Positions 41,072-49,386 of a stretch of 62,532 nt of DNA are shown here, piece after piece; positions within the stretch are counted from its first letter, which is position 1; each line of letters opens with the position of its first letter. The notes beneath the pieces are model-generated. The model made no database searches, had not been told where the DNA came from, and saw nothing but the letters and a program-made list of their open reading frames with translations. Made by a program: the position numbers and the translations under genes. The stretch covers positions 1 through 62,532 of the forward strand of contig CAMJPQ010000009.1 in the NCBI GenBank assembly GCA_946407745.1. Reading direction: 5' to 3'. This stretch comes from an uncultured Clostridia bacterium. Its GTDB lineage: Bacteria; Bacillota; Clostridia; Christensenellales; Aristaeellaceae.

Positions 41072-42565
41072 TCAGCCAAACAGGGTCAGACCGGACTGTA
41101 TCGCCTGCACCAGGGGAGAGGCGAACACGCCGAGGCACAGGTTGACCAGCGCCAGCGCGCATACAGAGACGGCGCTCAGCACGCCTGTGCGTGCCTTCGC
41201 GCCTTCAGCTACATCCGGCTTGCTGTACAGCTGAATCACCGCGCCGATGAAATAGACCGCGTTGAGCAGCGTTGAAACGGCCAGTGCTGCGAAGACCAGC
41301 AGCATGCGCCAGCCGTCCCGCTCAGCGGCAGCCAGCGCAAAGCAGGCCTTTGCGGCAAAGCCGCCCAGCAGCGGCGCGCCCACCAGTGAGAGCGCCCCGA
41401 CAGTGAAGACGACGCCGAACACAGGTGTGCTGTAGCCCGCGCCGCGCAGGCGCTGCAGCAGGCTGCTGCCCCTTGCATCCGCCACCCCGTCGGCGGCGAG
41501 AAACAGCATGGACTTGGCTGCGCTGTGGCTGAGCAGCTGCACCAGGGCGGCAGCCATGCCGGCTTCATTGCCCAGCCCCATGCCCATGTAGATATAACCG
41601 ATCTGCGCTACGGAGGACCAGGCGATCATCCTGCGCAGGTCCTTCTGCGCAATGGCCTGCACCGAGCCGACAATCATACCGAGAATACCGTACAGCAGCA
41701 GAATGTCATCCACACGGGCGGCGGCGATCACCTCCATGCCGATGGCCCTGTACATCATTTTCATGAGCAGGAAGATGTAGCTCTTGCTCAGCAGGGAGGA
41801 GAGCACGGCGGAGGTGATGGGCGTGGACGCGCCGTACGCGTCCGGCACCCAGGTATGGAAGGGGAACAGCGCGCTCTTGACGGACAGGCCGGTTACCAGC
41901 AGCACGATCACCATGGTCATGGGCGCGTGATAGCGCTCTGTCTCATGCAGGGCCAGCACCGCTTTCTTCATGGGGCTCATCAGCAGGTGGCCGGTCAGGT
42001 CATACAGCAGGATCACGGCGAGCAGAAACAGCGCGGAGCCCACCAGATTCATCACCATGTACCGGGCGCCGGCCAGCAGCCCCTTTCCGTCGGAGCGGGC
42101 CGTGATCAAACCGGCGGCGGCCAGGGTGAGTATTTCCACAAATACATAAGCGGTAAAGGCGTCGTTGGTGTAAAGCTGCGCCTGCATGGCGCAGGTGAGC
42201 AGCATCAGCAGCGCGCAGTAGAGATTCTGCTTGCTGCCCTCCACGTGCATTTCCAGCTTCCGGAAGCCACCCAGCACGCTCAGCAGCAGTATCACCGCAA
42301 AGCACAGCGACACCAGCGCCTCCAGCGGCCCTGCCCGCAGCTCGTTTCCCCAGGGGGCGGGATAGTGGCCCATGCTGTAGGTGTACATCTGCCCGAAGGA
42401 CAGCATCTTTGAGAAGAAGAAAGCGCTCAGCAGTGTTTCCAGTGCCAGCACGCCCGCGCACCAGAGCCTGGCAGCGCGCTTTGGCAGCACGCTGGTCAGC
42501 GCGGCGGAGCCCAGCGGCAGCAGGATCATCGCAAAGGGAATGGATTGCCACAGCTGCAAGCTCAT
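41072..42565 (-). CDS. NuoN/MrpD-like antiporter subunit
   Basis: A 497-residue membrane protein with about 14 helices. E144 (YVFVEILTLAAAGLI), K230 (SVKSALFPFHTWVPDAYGAS) and K261 (LLSKSYIFLLMK) are the expected ion-path residues. HTWVPDAY and STPITSAVLSSLL are close to MrpD and NuoN patterns. Its ATG overlaps the TGA of the mrpC-like gene (ATGA), the arrangement seen between MrpC and MrpD in standard mrp operons, so this is probably the MrpD equivalent. Confidence 0.88.
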   Translation of the reverse strand: MSLQLWQSIPFAMILLPLGSAALTSVLPKRAARLWCAGVLALETLLSAFFFSKMLSFGQMYTYSMGHYPAPWGNELRAGPLEALVSLCFAVILLLSVLGGFRKLEMHVEGSKQNLYCALLMLLTCAMQAQLYTNDAFTAYVFVEILTLAAAGLITARSDGKGLLAGARYMVMNLVGSALFLLAVILLYDLTGHLLMSPMKKAVLALHETERYHAPMTMVIVLLVTGLSVKSALFPFHTWVPDAYGASTPITSAVLSSLLSKSYIFLLMKMMYRAIGMEVIAAARVDDILLLYGILGMIVGSVQAIAQKDLRRMIAWSSVAQIGYIYMGMGLGNEAGMAAALVQLLSHSAAKSMLFLAADGVADARGSSLLQRLRGAGYSTPVFGVVFTVGALSLVGAPLLGGFAAKACFALAAAERDGWRMLLVFAALAVSTLLNAVYFIGAVIQLYSKPDVAEGAKARTGVLSAVSVCALALVNLCLGVFASPLVQAIQSGLTLFG

Positions 42566-42924
42566 TCCTCCCCTCTGGCCAGGCGCGTGATCTCGTCCAG
42601 ATTCAGCGTGTGGTACTTCCTATACAGCCGCACGGTGATGGCCAGCATCACCGCGGAGGAGGCCACCGACACCACAATGCCCGTGAGCACCAGCCCGGCA
42701 GGTACAGGATTGATGTAGCGCTCCGCTTCGGTCACGCCGTCAGTGATAATGGGCGCCGCGCGGCCGGAAATATAGCCCTTGGCGGCAAGATAGAGATACA
42801 TGCCGCTGTCTGTCATGGCAAAGGCGATGTTCTTCTTGATCAGGTTGCGGTCCAGCACAAGCAGGGCAAAGCCGATGCCAAACAGCACCATGGCCGCGAT
42901 TTCCTCATAGTTGTGCCAGTCCAC
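42562..42924 (-). CDS. mrpC: MrpC/NuoK-like small membrane subunit
   Basis: A 120-residue protein with three hydrophobic helices, matching MnhC/MrpC and NuoK. It shows VLFGIGFALLVLDRNLIKKN in helix 1-2, an Asp/Tyr-containing middle helix, and the typical NPVPAGLVLTGIVVSVASSA segment of MrpC. The start is a GTG right after the stop of the MnhB-like gene, with AAGGAG nine bases before it. Full length for the family. Confidence 0.88.
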   Translation of the reverse strand: MDWHNYEEIAAMVLFGIGFALLVLDRNLIKKNIAFAMTDSGMYLYLAAKGYISGRAAPIITDGVTEAERYINPVPAGLVLTGIVVSVASSAVMLAITVRLYRKYHTLNLDEITRLARGEE

Positions 42925-43905
42925 TCAGATGTCTCCTTTCCGGAAAAGGGTAAACAGGCCGTACATGGTGCACATCACCACCAGGCCGACCGCGATGTTC
43001 AGGTAGGGAATAAGGCCGGCGGAGAAAATGCGCCCCGGGACACCGGCAGTGATGAACGAGGGCAGGTGATTGGCCCCGGTGAAGAAGGAATAGGCCTTGC
43101 TGACGGCGTAAAAGCTCAGTGCGCTGACGGACACAACGCGGAAGGTGCGGATGGTAAAGAAGCGCTCTGCCGCAGCTGCTCCGAAGGCGTTGTAGTACAG
43201 TATCAGCCCGGCACCCATCACCGCGCCGCCGGAAAAGCCGCCGCCGGGTGACAGGTGGCCGTTGAGAATGACATAGCAGCCGAAGATCAGTATAAACGGC
43301 AGCAGCGCGCGCGTGATCCGCTGAAGGATGAGGTCCTCTTCGGTTTCTGCCGGCGCTGCGGCAGGGCGCGGCGCGTTGCCGGAGGATGCCAGCTTCAGCA
43401 GCAGCAGCACCGCGCATACGGCGGTAAACAGCACGTTGCTCTCCCCAAGGGTGTCAAAGGCGCGGTAGTCCAGTATCATGCCGGCGACGATGTTCACGGG
43501 GCCGGTTTCCTCCATGCCCTTCTCCACATAGCGCTCCACCACCTCGTTGTTGGCGGGGTTTTCGCTCTTCCCGAAGGAGGGCAGCTGACTTGAAATGAAG
43601 ACAAGCACGGCGATCATGCCGGCGCACAGCAGCAGCGCCGTGAGCAGATAGAGTGCCCTTGAACGCTGCGGCACATCGTACTCCGCGTGCGCCTGTGCAG
43701 CGGTGTACAGCGGGGCGCTCGCCGCCTCGCGCGCCTTTTCCTCCGCCTCCGCGCGGGAGGTTTCCTCCGCGGCGGCGGCATCGCTTTCGTACACGTGCTT
43801 CAGTGTCGTCAGGTCGTCATATTCCTCGGCGAGCATGGTGTCCAGGCGGGTATCGCCCTCGCTCAGCCAGCGGTGAAAGCGTTCATTCCTCTCCGTTCGG
43901 CGCAT
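42925..43905 (-). CDS. MbhE-MnhB fusion subunit of Mrp-type antiporter
   Basis: A 326-residue membrane protein. Residues 1-80 form an acidic, soluble N-terminus not usual in the family (EETSRAEAEEKAREAASA). It is followed by an MbhE-like pair of helices with VNIVAGMILDYRAFDTLGES. The MnhB domain (about 195-326) shows CYVILNGHLSPGGGFSGGAV and LIPYLNIAVGLVVMCTMYGL. In Mrp operons the MbhE module is normally the tail of MrpA; here it is joined to MnhB instead. The start is placed at the ATG at 43905, overlapping the upstream gene by 23 bases. Confidence 0.85.
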   Translation of the reverse strand: MRRTERNERFHRWLSEGDTRLDTMLAEEYDDLTTLKHVYESDAAAAEETSRAEAEEKAREAASAPLYTAAQAHAEYDVPQRSRALYLLTALLLCAGMIAVLVFISSQLPSFGKSENPANNEVVERYVEKGMEETGPVNIVAGMILDYRAFDTLGESNVLFTAVCAVLLLLKLASSGNAPRPAAAPAETEEDLILQRITRALLPFILIFGCYVILNGHLSPGGGFSGGAVMGAGLILYYNAFGAAAAERFFTIRTFRVVSVSALSFYAVSKAYSFFTGANHLPSFITAGVPGRIFSAGLIPYLNIAVGLVVMCTMYGLFTLFRKGDI

Positions 43906-44170
43906 CCGCCTCACCCCGCTTTCCGGCCGCTTCCCGGTCAATGGCCCTGACGCGCTTCAGCGCGGCAAACAGCAGAAGGCTGTCCACCCCCGCTCCGACG
44001 GCGGCCTCGGTGATCGCCAGGTCCGGCGACTGCAGCAGAATCCAGATCACGCTGAGCGCAAGGCTCTGCCCCATGAACACCACCGCGGCGACCACTAAAT
44101 TCTTCGTCAGCGCGACGCACACCGCGCAGGCGAGGATAAAAATCAGCAATATCAGGTGAAAGACCTCCAA
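43883..44170 (-). CDS. DUF4040 (MbhD-like) antiporter subunit
   Basis: A 95-residue membrane protein with three helices, matching DUF4040/MbhD, the module that in fused MrpA lies after the NuoL-like core. The diagnostic segment is LLQSPDLAITEAAVGAGVDS. The most likely start is a TTG at 44170, giving MEVFHLILLIF, with GAGG about ten bases upstream. The C-terminus is acidic and overlaps the next gene. Its presence as a separate gene places this operon with Mbh-like and group 2 Mrp arrangements. Confidence 0.85.
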   Translation of the reverse strand: MEVFHLILLIFILACAVCVALTKNLVVAAVVFMGQSLALSVIWILLQSPDLAITEAAVGAGVDSLLLFAALKRVRAIDREAAGKRGEADAPNGEE

Positions 44171-44176
44171 AGCGGA

Positions 44177-44554
44177 TCAGGCCTCCTTGTCTTCTTCCGG
44201 GGCGGCAGGCTGTCTCTCCTCGGCCACGGCGGCAGGGTCCTGCACGTTCATCTCGCTGCCGAGAGACGGGTTCATGGTTACCTCCATCTTTCCGATCAGG
44301 TGGGAGGAGACCGGCGAGGTCAGCCAGAGGAAGATAATCACCAGCGCCATCTTCCCGGTGGTAACATTCAGCCCGGTGGCGAGCATTACACCCAGCAGCA
44401 TCAGCAGGATGCCCAGGGTATCGCACAGCGCGGCGGCATGCACGCGGTTCAGCGCATAACGGAAACGGAACAGGCCCAGCACCGAGGTGACCAGCACCGC
44501 CAGCCCGCCGAGCGTGAGCAAGGCGCTGAGCGCAAAAATGATCCAGTCTGCCAT
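44177..44554 (-). CDS. mrpG: MrpG/MnhG-like antiporter subunit
   Basis: A 125-residue protein with three hydrophobic helices. VLGLFRFRYALNRVHAAALC followed by DTLGILLMLLGVMLATGL is the standard MnhG/PhaG signature (R-x-x-D/N-x-x-x-R-x-H-A). The last 40 residues are a polar tail rich in Glu and Pro that is longer than usual. Its ATG shares one base with the mrpF stop. Confidence 0.9.
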   Translation of the reverse strand: MADWIIFALSALLTLGGLAVLVTSVLGLFRFRYALNRVHAAALCDTLGILLMLLGVMLATGLNVTTGKMALVIIFLWLTSPVSSHLIGKMEVTMNPSLGSEMNVQDPAAVAEERQPAAPEEDKEA

Positions 44555-44895
44555 TACTGACCGCCCCCCTTCTCACCGGAGGGGTTTTTCCGCCATGCCT
44601 CCACCAGCAGGCGGGTCAGCAGCACCACCGCCAGGAAAGACAGCATGGTATAGATGATCGCCACATCCACCAGATACCCTTCGCCCAGCAGATAGGACAG
44701 AATGCAGATGGCAATGACGATGAGTGTACCCATCATGTTCACCGCAACCACGCGGTCCGCCAGCCGCGGCCCGCGCACGGCGCGGACAAGGCAGAAGAGC
44801 AGCAAAAGGCCAATGATCACAAGAACAGCCTGATACATCGTGCCATAGGCCTGCCGGACGGTGGAGGCTTCACTAACGAGTTCATTCCCGGGCAT
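44554..44895 (-). CDS. mrpF: MrpF/MnhF-like antiporter subunit
   Basis: A 113-residue protein with three helices. FCLVRAVRGPRLADRVVAVN is the MnhF/PhaF signature, followed by ISYLLGEGYLVDVAIIYTML-type sequence (actual ILSYLLGEGYLVDVAIIY) and a short basic tail. The ATG at 44895 follows GAGG with about nine bases between; another ATG nine bases upstream lies within that spacing. The start lies inside the end of mrpE, so the two are coupled. Confidence 0.9.
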   Translation of the reverse strand: MPGNELVSEASTVRQAYGTMYQAVLVIIGLLLLFCLVRAVRGPRLADRVVAVNMMGTLIVIAICILSYLLGEGYLVDVAIIYTMLSFLAVVLLTRLLVEAWRKNPSGEKGGGQ

Positions 44896-45400
44896 GGCTG
44901 TCATCCTCTTCAATGCGGCGCAGCCTCTTTTCCATGCCGGAGTCTTCAAGCCCCTGTGACATGGGAAGGTCAAGGCAGTGCACCAGGTATTTGTCACCCC
45001 GGATGTCCACGGTGATGGTGCCGGGGGTCAGTGTGATGGAATTGGCGAGCATCAGCCGGCCGGTATGCGTCTTCAGCCCTGTGCGGAAGGAAACCAGCTG
45101 GGGCTGCACCTCGCCCCTCCATACACAGCGCATGGTACTGAGCGCGGCGCGGAAGATTTCCCTGACAAGATAGAAAATATAGCCGAGTGTCCGCGGCAGG
45201 CGCCTGGCGATGGCCATGTCCCTGGATGGGGAATAATCCAGAAAGCGCCGGCAGAACAGCCAGACAAGGGTACTGAGCACAAGGCCTGTGAGCGCGGTTT
45301 CCACGGTCACCTGCCCCTGCAGCAGCATGAAAAAAAGAAAGAACACAAGGAGCATTGCGGATATCACCCCGGGCTTTGCATTCATGGTCAGGCAGCGCAT
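44882..45400 (-). CDS. mrpE: MrpE/MnhE-like antiporter subunit
   Basis: A 172-residue protein with two or three N-terminal helices and a cytoplasmic domain. SITLTPGTITVDIRGDKYLV followed by HCLD is the MnhE/PhaE hallmark. It is the first gene of the antiporter operon, which runs mrpE, mrpF, mrpG, MbhD, MbhE-MnhB, mrpC, four large subunits and murC. The ribosome-binding site is weak, and an ATG five codons further in is possible. In standard mrp operons E, F and G come last; here they come first. Confidence 0.88.
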   Translation of the reverse strand: MRCLTMNAKPGVISAMLLVFFLFFMLLQGQVTVETALTGLVLSTLVWLFCRRFLDYSPSRDMAIARRLPRTLGYIFYLVREIFRAALSTMRCVWRGEVQPQLVSFRTGLKTHTGRLMLANSITLTPGTITVDIRGDKYLVHCLDLPMSQGLEDSGMEKRLRRIEEDDSHARE

Positions 45401-45483
45401 GCTGTCCGCTGAAGAAAGCGATACTTCGGCCGCAGGGACGGCTGCATCCCGGCCGGGTAAGAGCCGACGTTGGCCTGCAAGTG

Positions 45484-45512
45484 ATTATATCACAGCGTAT
45501 GGCTTTTTGCCA
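45484..45512 (-). promoter_or_regulatory. Promoter of the antiporter-murC operon
   Basis: On the minus strand a perfect TATAAT (45489-45484) lies 17 bases after a weak TGGCAA (45512-45507), about 84 bases before mrpE. It sits inside the small dyad GTGATATAATCAC, which could bind a regulator. Confidence 0.6.
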
Positions 45513-45564
45513 TAAGTTTTTCTGCCGGGTCCATGTGCGCGGCGCATGCGGACTTTGCGAATAC

Positions 45565-45593
45565 TTGAAAGAAAACAGTGTTTATGCTACAAT
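45565..45593 (+). promoter_or_regulatory. Promoter of the peptidoglycan-binding protein gene
   Basis: TTGAAA (45565-45570) and TACAAT (45588-45593) are 17 bases apart. It is divergent from the antiporter operon promoter, about 75 bases away. Confidence 0.7.
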
Positions 45594-45645
45594 GCCCTTG
45601 TTATTGCAATGACCGCGCCACTTCCGGCTGGAAAGGAGCAGCGCT

Positions 45646-46590
45646 ATGGATTTTTTGAAAACCCTTCTACTTTTTATGACGCTCACGGTCGCCTCATCTA
45701 TACAAGCGGCGCCCACGCCGGAGGTGACAGTGCCGCCGACGCTCTCACCGGTTGCCACTGTATCGGTCGTAACCCCCGCACCGACGGCAACGCCGCTGCC
45801 CGAGCCCACCATCACCCCGAACTACCGCTACAAGACACTGAGCGTGGGCAGCAGGGGCAACGATGTGAGGAAGATGCAGCAGCGCCTGATTGAGCTGGGC
45901 TACCTGACCGGCGCGGCCGACGGCGCCTACGGATACCAGACCGCCAACGCAGTGAGAACCTTCCAGCGGGCCAACGGCCTGTCCGTGGACGGCGCGGCAG
46001 GACCTGCCACGCTGACCGCGTTGCTTGAAAACCCGAAGGTGAAGCCGAACCCGGCTACGATCACTCCCTCGCCGGAGCCGACCGCCACGCCGGACATCAA
46101 CGGCATGATCCCGGTACCGGATGAACCGCTTTCGCTTTGGAAGAATTACACCGGCGCGGCTGTGCTGGTCAACGGGCAGGCCCTGCAGCGCAGGGACGGT
46201 TCGCGGCCGGGAATGTGGATGCGCGGCACCATGCTGATCCTCTCGGTGAACGACATGGCCGAGATGGCGGAGGACTGGAGCTTTTCCAGCGACAACAGCG
46301 TGATGGCCACACTGCAGGTTGCGCAGCGGCAGATGGTAATCCAGATGAAGGACGCGCTGGCTGACAGCCGCGCCGCCACTGACGAGAGCTACTGCGACAT
46401 GTACAACCTCTGGGTGGACAGCCGCTCCGTGACCACGGCGCAAGGCGATATTGTCTACAATGAAGGAAAATGGTACATCACGGACGAGCTGCTGAAAAAG
46501 GCCGTCGGCGCGGATGTCATCTTTGACGCGGAGGAGAACACGCTCCTGATCCGCTATGCCGACAGCAATTCCATCGGAAACAACGACTGA
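45646..46590 (+). CDS. Secreted peptidoglycan-binding domain protein
   Basis: A 314-residue exported protein. A short signal peptide (MDFLKTLLLFMTLTVASSIQ) is followed by a Pro/Thr-rich linker. A PG_binding_1 domain lies at about residues 62-128, with LSVGSRGNDVRKMQQRLIEL, GYLTGAADGAYGYQTANAVR and FQRANGLSVDGAAG. A second Pro/Thr linker leads to a C-terminal domain of about 150 residues. That domain resembles a degenerate stalk (copper amine oxidase N-like) domain: VLVNGQALQRRDG, MLILSVNDMAEM, and a final pattern DVIFDAEENTLLIRY. It probably sits in the wall. The ATG follows AAAGGAG. Confidence 0.88.
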   Translation: MDFLKTLLLFMTLTVASSIQAAPTPEVTVPPTLSPVATVSVVTPAPTATPLPEPTITPNYRYKTLSVGSRGNDVRKMQQRLIELGYLTGAADGAYGYQTANAVRTFQRANGLSVDGAAGPATLTALLENPKVKPNPATITPSPEPTATPDINGMIPVPDEPLSLWKNYTGAAVLVNGQALQRRDGSRPGMWMRGTMLILSVNDMAEMAEDWSFSSDNSVMATLQVAQRQMVIQMKDALADSRAATDESYCDMYNLWVDSRSVTTAQGDIVYNEGKWYITDELLKKAVGADVIFDAEENTLLIRYADSNSIGNND

Positions 46591-46681
46591 TTTTTCTCCC
46601 TGCCTTGACACGCTGTTCACCGTCTGCTCACCTTACCGCTTTATACTAATCTACGTCAACAGGAAAGCGGAGGTGAGGGGA

Positions 46682-47026
46682 TTGCGCGGAAAATGCTTAT
46701 CCGCAGTGCTGGCGGCGGTGCTTATGGCGGCTGCTGTGGCTGTGTGCTGCTCCACGCCAGCCGGAGAAGCGGGGATTTCAGCCGCTTCTGCGGGCGAAAT
46801 GGGGCTGGTGCTTGTGGACTGCGATGGCGGGACATATGTGCTGGCGGTGGAAGAGGACAGTGAAGCCAGCCGCATGGGCTTTCGCCCCGGAGACCTGATC
46901 ACAGCTGCGAGCGGCCGGGAGCTCTCCGATGCGGAAGAGGTTGAGGAAGCGATACGCAGCGGGCAATGCGAAAGCTTTCAAGTGAGCCGGAAAGGACAGC
47001 GGCTGGCACTGGATATGTGCAGGTGA
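46682..47026 (+). CDS. Small secreted PDZ-domain protein
   Basis: A 114-residue protein with a hydrophobic N-terminal segment (CLSAVLAAVLMAAAVAVCCS) and a compact PDZ-like domain. That domain reads GTYVLAVEEDSEASRMGFRP, GDLITAASGRELSDAEEVEE, IRSGQCESFQVSRKGQRLAL. The most likely start is a TTG at 46682, because GGAGGTGA ends five bases before it; a GTG at 46673 overlaps that site. The cysteines after the hydrophobic run might allow lipid attachment. No protease domain is attached. It lies 15 bases before the response regulator gene and may be a sensor accessory. Confidence 0.75.
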   Translation: MRGKCLSAVLAAVLMAAAVAVCCSTPAGEAGISAASAGEMGLVLVDCDGGTYVLAVEEDSEASRMGFRPGDLITAASGRELSDAEEVEEAIRSGQCESFQVSRKGQRLALDMCR

Positions 47027-47041
47027 ACCGGAGGTAATGCA

Positions 47042-47713
47042 ATGAAAATTCTGGTGGTGGACGATGAGGCGAGAATCAGGGAGTTGATACGCAAATACGC
47101 CGTTTTCGAGGGATACGAGGTGGACGAGGCGACCAATGGCATGGAGGCCGTGGAAAAATGCCGGAAGCACACCTACGACCTGATCATCATGGATGTGATG
47201 ATGCCGGAGCTGGACGGCTTTTCCGCCTGCAGGGAGATCAGAAAAACCGCGGCGACGCCGGTCATCATGCTCTCCGCAAGAGGCGAGGAGTACGACAGGA
47301 TCCACGGCTTTGAGACGGGCGTGGACGACTATGTGGTCAAGCCGTTTTCCCCACGCGAGCTGATGATGCGTGTCGGGGCGATACTGAAGCGCTCCGGCGC
47401 CGGCCCTGCCGCAAAGGATGAGATTACCATCGGAGAAGGACTGGTAATCGACTTTACCGCGCGCCGCGTGACCCTGGACGGCAAAGAGCTGGAACTGAGC
47501 CCCAAGGAGTACGACCTGCTGTTCTATATGGTGAGGAACCGCGGCATCGCGCTGAGCCGTGAAAAGCTGCTCAGCGAGGTCTGGGGCTACGATTTTTTCG
47601 GAGATGACCGCACGCTGGATACCCATATCAAGCTGCTGCGCCGCGAACTTGGTCCCTACGCGGACCGCATCACGACACTCCGGGGGGTGGGCTATCGCTT
47701 TGAAAACAACTGA
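47042..47713 (+). CDS. OmpR/PhoB-family response regulator
   Basis: A 223-residue DNA-binding regulator. The receiver domain starts MKILVVDDEARIRELIRKYA with acidic residues D7 and D8, the phospho-acceptor D51 in IIMDVMMPELDGF, and the conserved lysine in VVKPFSPRELMMR. The C-terminal winged helix shows LELSPKEYDLLFYMVRNRG, LSEVWGYDFFGDDRTLDTHI and TLRGVGYRFE. It resembles WalR/ResD-type regulators of envelope functions. The start follows GGAGGT. The kinase gene overlaps its end. Confidence 0.94.
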   Translation: MKILVVDDEARIRELIRKYAVFEGYEVDEATNGMEAVEKCRKHTYDLIIMDVMMPELDGFSACREIRKTAATPVIMLSARGEEYDRIHGFETGVDDYVVKPFSPRELMMRVGAILKRSGAGPAAKDEITIGEGLVIDFTARRVTLDGKELELSPKEYDLLFYMVRNRGIALSREKLLSEVWGYDFFGDDRTLDTHIKLLRRELGPYADRITTLRGVGYRFENN

Positions 47714-49385
47714 TTCTGCAACGGAAGCACCTGCGCGGGGAAAGCCCCTGCGGGGGCGCCTGGGCATCCGCGTCCGCGTGATGCTCTATTTAGTTTGCTT
47801 TGTCGCGGTTGTCATTGCGCTTTTGTGGGTGTTCCAGATCGTGCTGCTGGATGATTTCTACCGCATGCACAAAAGCAGGCAGGTCAGCGGCACGGCAGAG
47901 CTTGTGCTGCAGAACCTCTCCTCGGACGACCTGAGCGGCCTGGCGGAGCGACTTGCAAGCCAGAACGATGTGAACCTGATGATTGTGGACGGGGAAGGGG
48001 AGGAATACCTGTCGGCGGAGGGGTCGCGGAACAGCCTGCTGCACCGGATGGACAGCGGTACGCGGGCCTACTGGTGCGCCCAGGCGCCGGAGGATGGAAG
48101 CGCGAAGGAGACCTTCTTCCGCACAGACGCCGCCATGTATGTCATGTCCGGGGAGATGCCGGACTGGATGCGCGGCGAAGCCGGAGAAACACCGCCTGCC
48201 CCGCCCTCGGTCTCCCCGGGGGAGGAAATGATCAGGCCGACCGGAGAAGGAACGGTTCCACCGCCCCGCGGCGCAGGGGAGGAAAGAAGGGACGAGGAAT
48301 GGCGGGAGACCAGCCGCAAAAGGCTGCGAGAGCTCTCATTGGAGAGCTCCGATGTACTCAGCCTGCTGTATGTCCGGCGGATCGAACTGCCTGAGGGAGG
48401 GGAAGGCACCTTGCTGATCAACACACAGATCAGCCCGGTCTCCTCCACCGTCAGTGCCCTCCGGGAGCAGCTGCTGGTCATCACCGGCGTGGTGCTGGTG
48501 CTGGCGGTGGCACTGGCTATGCTGATCTCGCACAGGGTTTCCACACCGATCATACAGACCAACGAGGCTGCCAAAGCCCTCTCCAGGGCACAGTACCAGA
48601 AACCCAAGGGTGCCAGCGGCTACCGGGAAATCGCGGAGCTGAACGAGACACTGGAGAAGGCCGCGCAGGAGCTGGGACAGGTGGAAAACCTGCAGCACGA
48701 GCTGATTGCGAACATCAGCCACGACCTGCGCACGCCGCTGACCATGATCGGAGGCTACGCGGAGGCCATGCGTGACATACCGGACGAGAACAATCCGGAA
48801 AACATGCAGATCATCATTGATGAAACGGCGCGCCTCTCCACACTGGTCAACGAGCTGCTGGACTTCAGCCGCATGCAGACTGGCTCCGTGCAGATGCGGT
48901 GCGCTCCCTTTGACCTGACGGAGTCGGTGCAGTCCACGGTTTCGCGCATCAGCTCCATGGTGGCCAAGGACGGATACACAGTGCGCTTCAGCCCGGACCG
49001 CCATGTGACGGTGCTCGCGGACGAAACACGCATCGGGCAGGTGCTGTACAACCTGATCGGAAATGCGCTGACCTACACGGGCGAGGACAAAACCGTGACG
49101 GTGACGCAGCGCCAGACAGGAGAAAGGGCGCGCATCGAGATCACCGACACCGGAAAGGGCATCGCGCCGGATGAGGTAAAGCTGATATGGAACCGCTACT
49201 ACCGCACGAAGGAGACCCACCGGAGGGCGATTATCGGCAGCGGACTGGGGCTGAACATCGTACAGACAATACTTGAACAGCACCATACCCCCTATGGGGT
49301 GGACAGCAGGGTGGGCGAGGGTACCACCTTCTGGTTTGAACTGACCGTGGCCGAAGGGCCGCGCAGCATAGAAGGAGGAAACTGA
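47700..49385 (+). CDS. Sensor histidine kinase
   Basis: A 561-residue membrane kinase partner of the preceding regulator. Transmembrane helices lie at about residues 27-50 and 270-295 and enclose an extracellular sensor region of about 220 residues. Its middle part is low-complexity and proline/glutamate-rich (ETPPAPPSVSPGEEM). A HAMP segment leads to the HisKA motif NISHDLRTPLTMIGG with the phospho-acceptor His341. The ATPase boxes are NLIGNALTY, ITDTGKGIAPDE and GSGLGLNIVQTI. The start is probably a TTG overlapping the regulator by 14 bases; a GTG/ATG near 47776-47780 would shorten the protein to just before the first helix. Confidence 0.88.
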   Translation: MKTTDSATEAPARGKPLRGRLGIRVRVMLYLVCFVAVVIALLWVFQIVLLDDFYRMHKSRQVSGTAELVLQNLSSDDLSGLAERLASQNDVNLMIVDGEGEEYLSAEGSRNSLLHRMDSGTRAYWCAQAPEDGSAKETFFRTDAAMYVMSGEMPDWMRGEAGETPPAPPSVSPGEEMIRPTGEGTVPPPRGAGEERRDEEWRETSRKRLRELSLESSDVLSLLYVRRIELPEGGEGTLLINTQISPVSSTVSALREQLLVITGVVLVLAVALAMLISHRVSTPIIQTNEAAKALSRAQYQKPKGASGYREIAELNETLEKAAQELGQVENLQHELIANISHDLRTPLTMIGGYAEAMRDIPDENNPENMQIIIDETARLSTLVNELLDFSRMQTGSVQMRCAPFDLTESVQSTVSRISSMVAKDGYTVRFSPDRHVTVLADETRIGQVLYNLIGNALTYTGEDKTVTVTQRQTGERARIEITDTGKGIAPDEVKLIWNRYYRTKETHRRAIIGSGLGLNIVQTILEQHHTPYGVDSRVGEGTTFWFELTVAEGPRSIEGGN

Positions 49386-49386
49386 A

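Noticed and set aside
34425-45400. Membrane-bound hydrogenase or complex I operon
   Set aside because: No NiFe large or small subunit, NuoB/C/D/H/I or ferredoxin-like gene is present, so only an antiporter-type membrane module can be claimed.
46603-46653. TTGACA followed by TATACT before the PDZ gene
   Set aside because: The two boxes are about 31 bases apart, far from the 16-18 needed, so no promoter is called.
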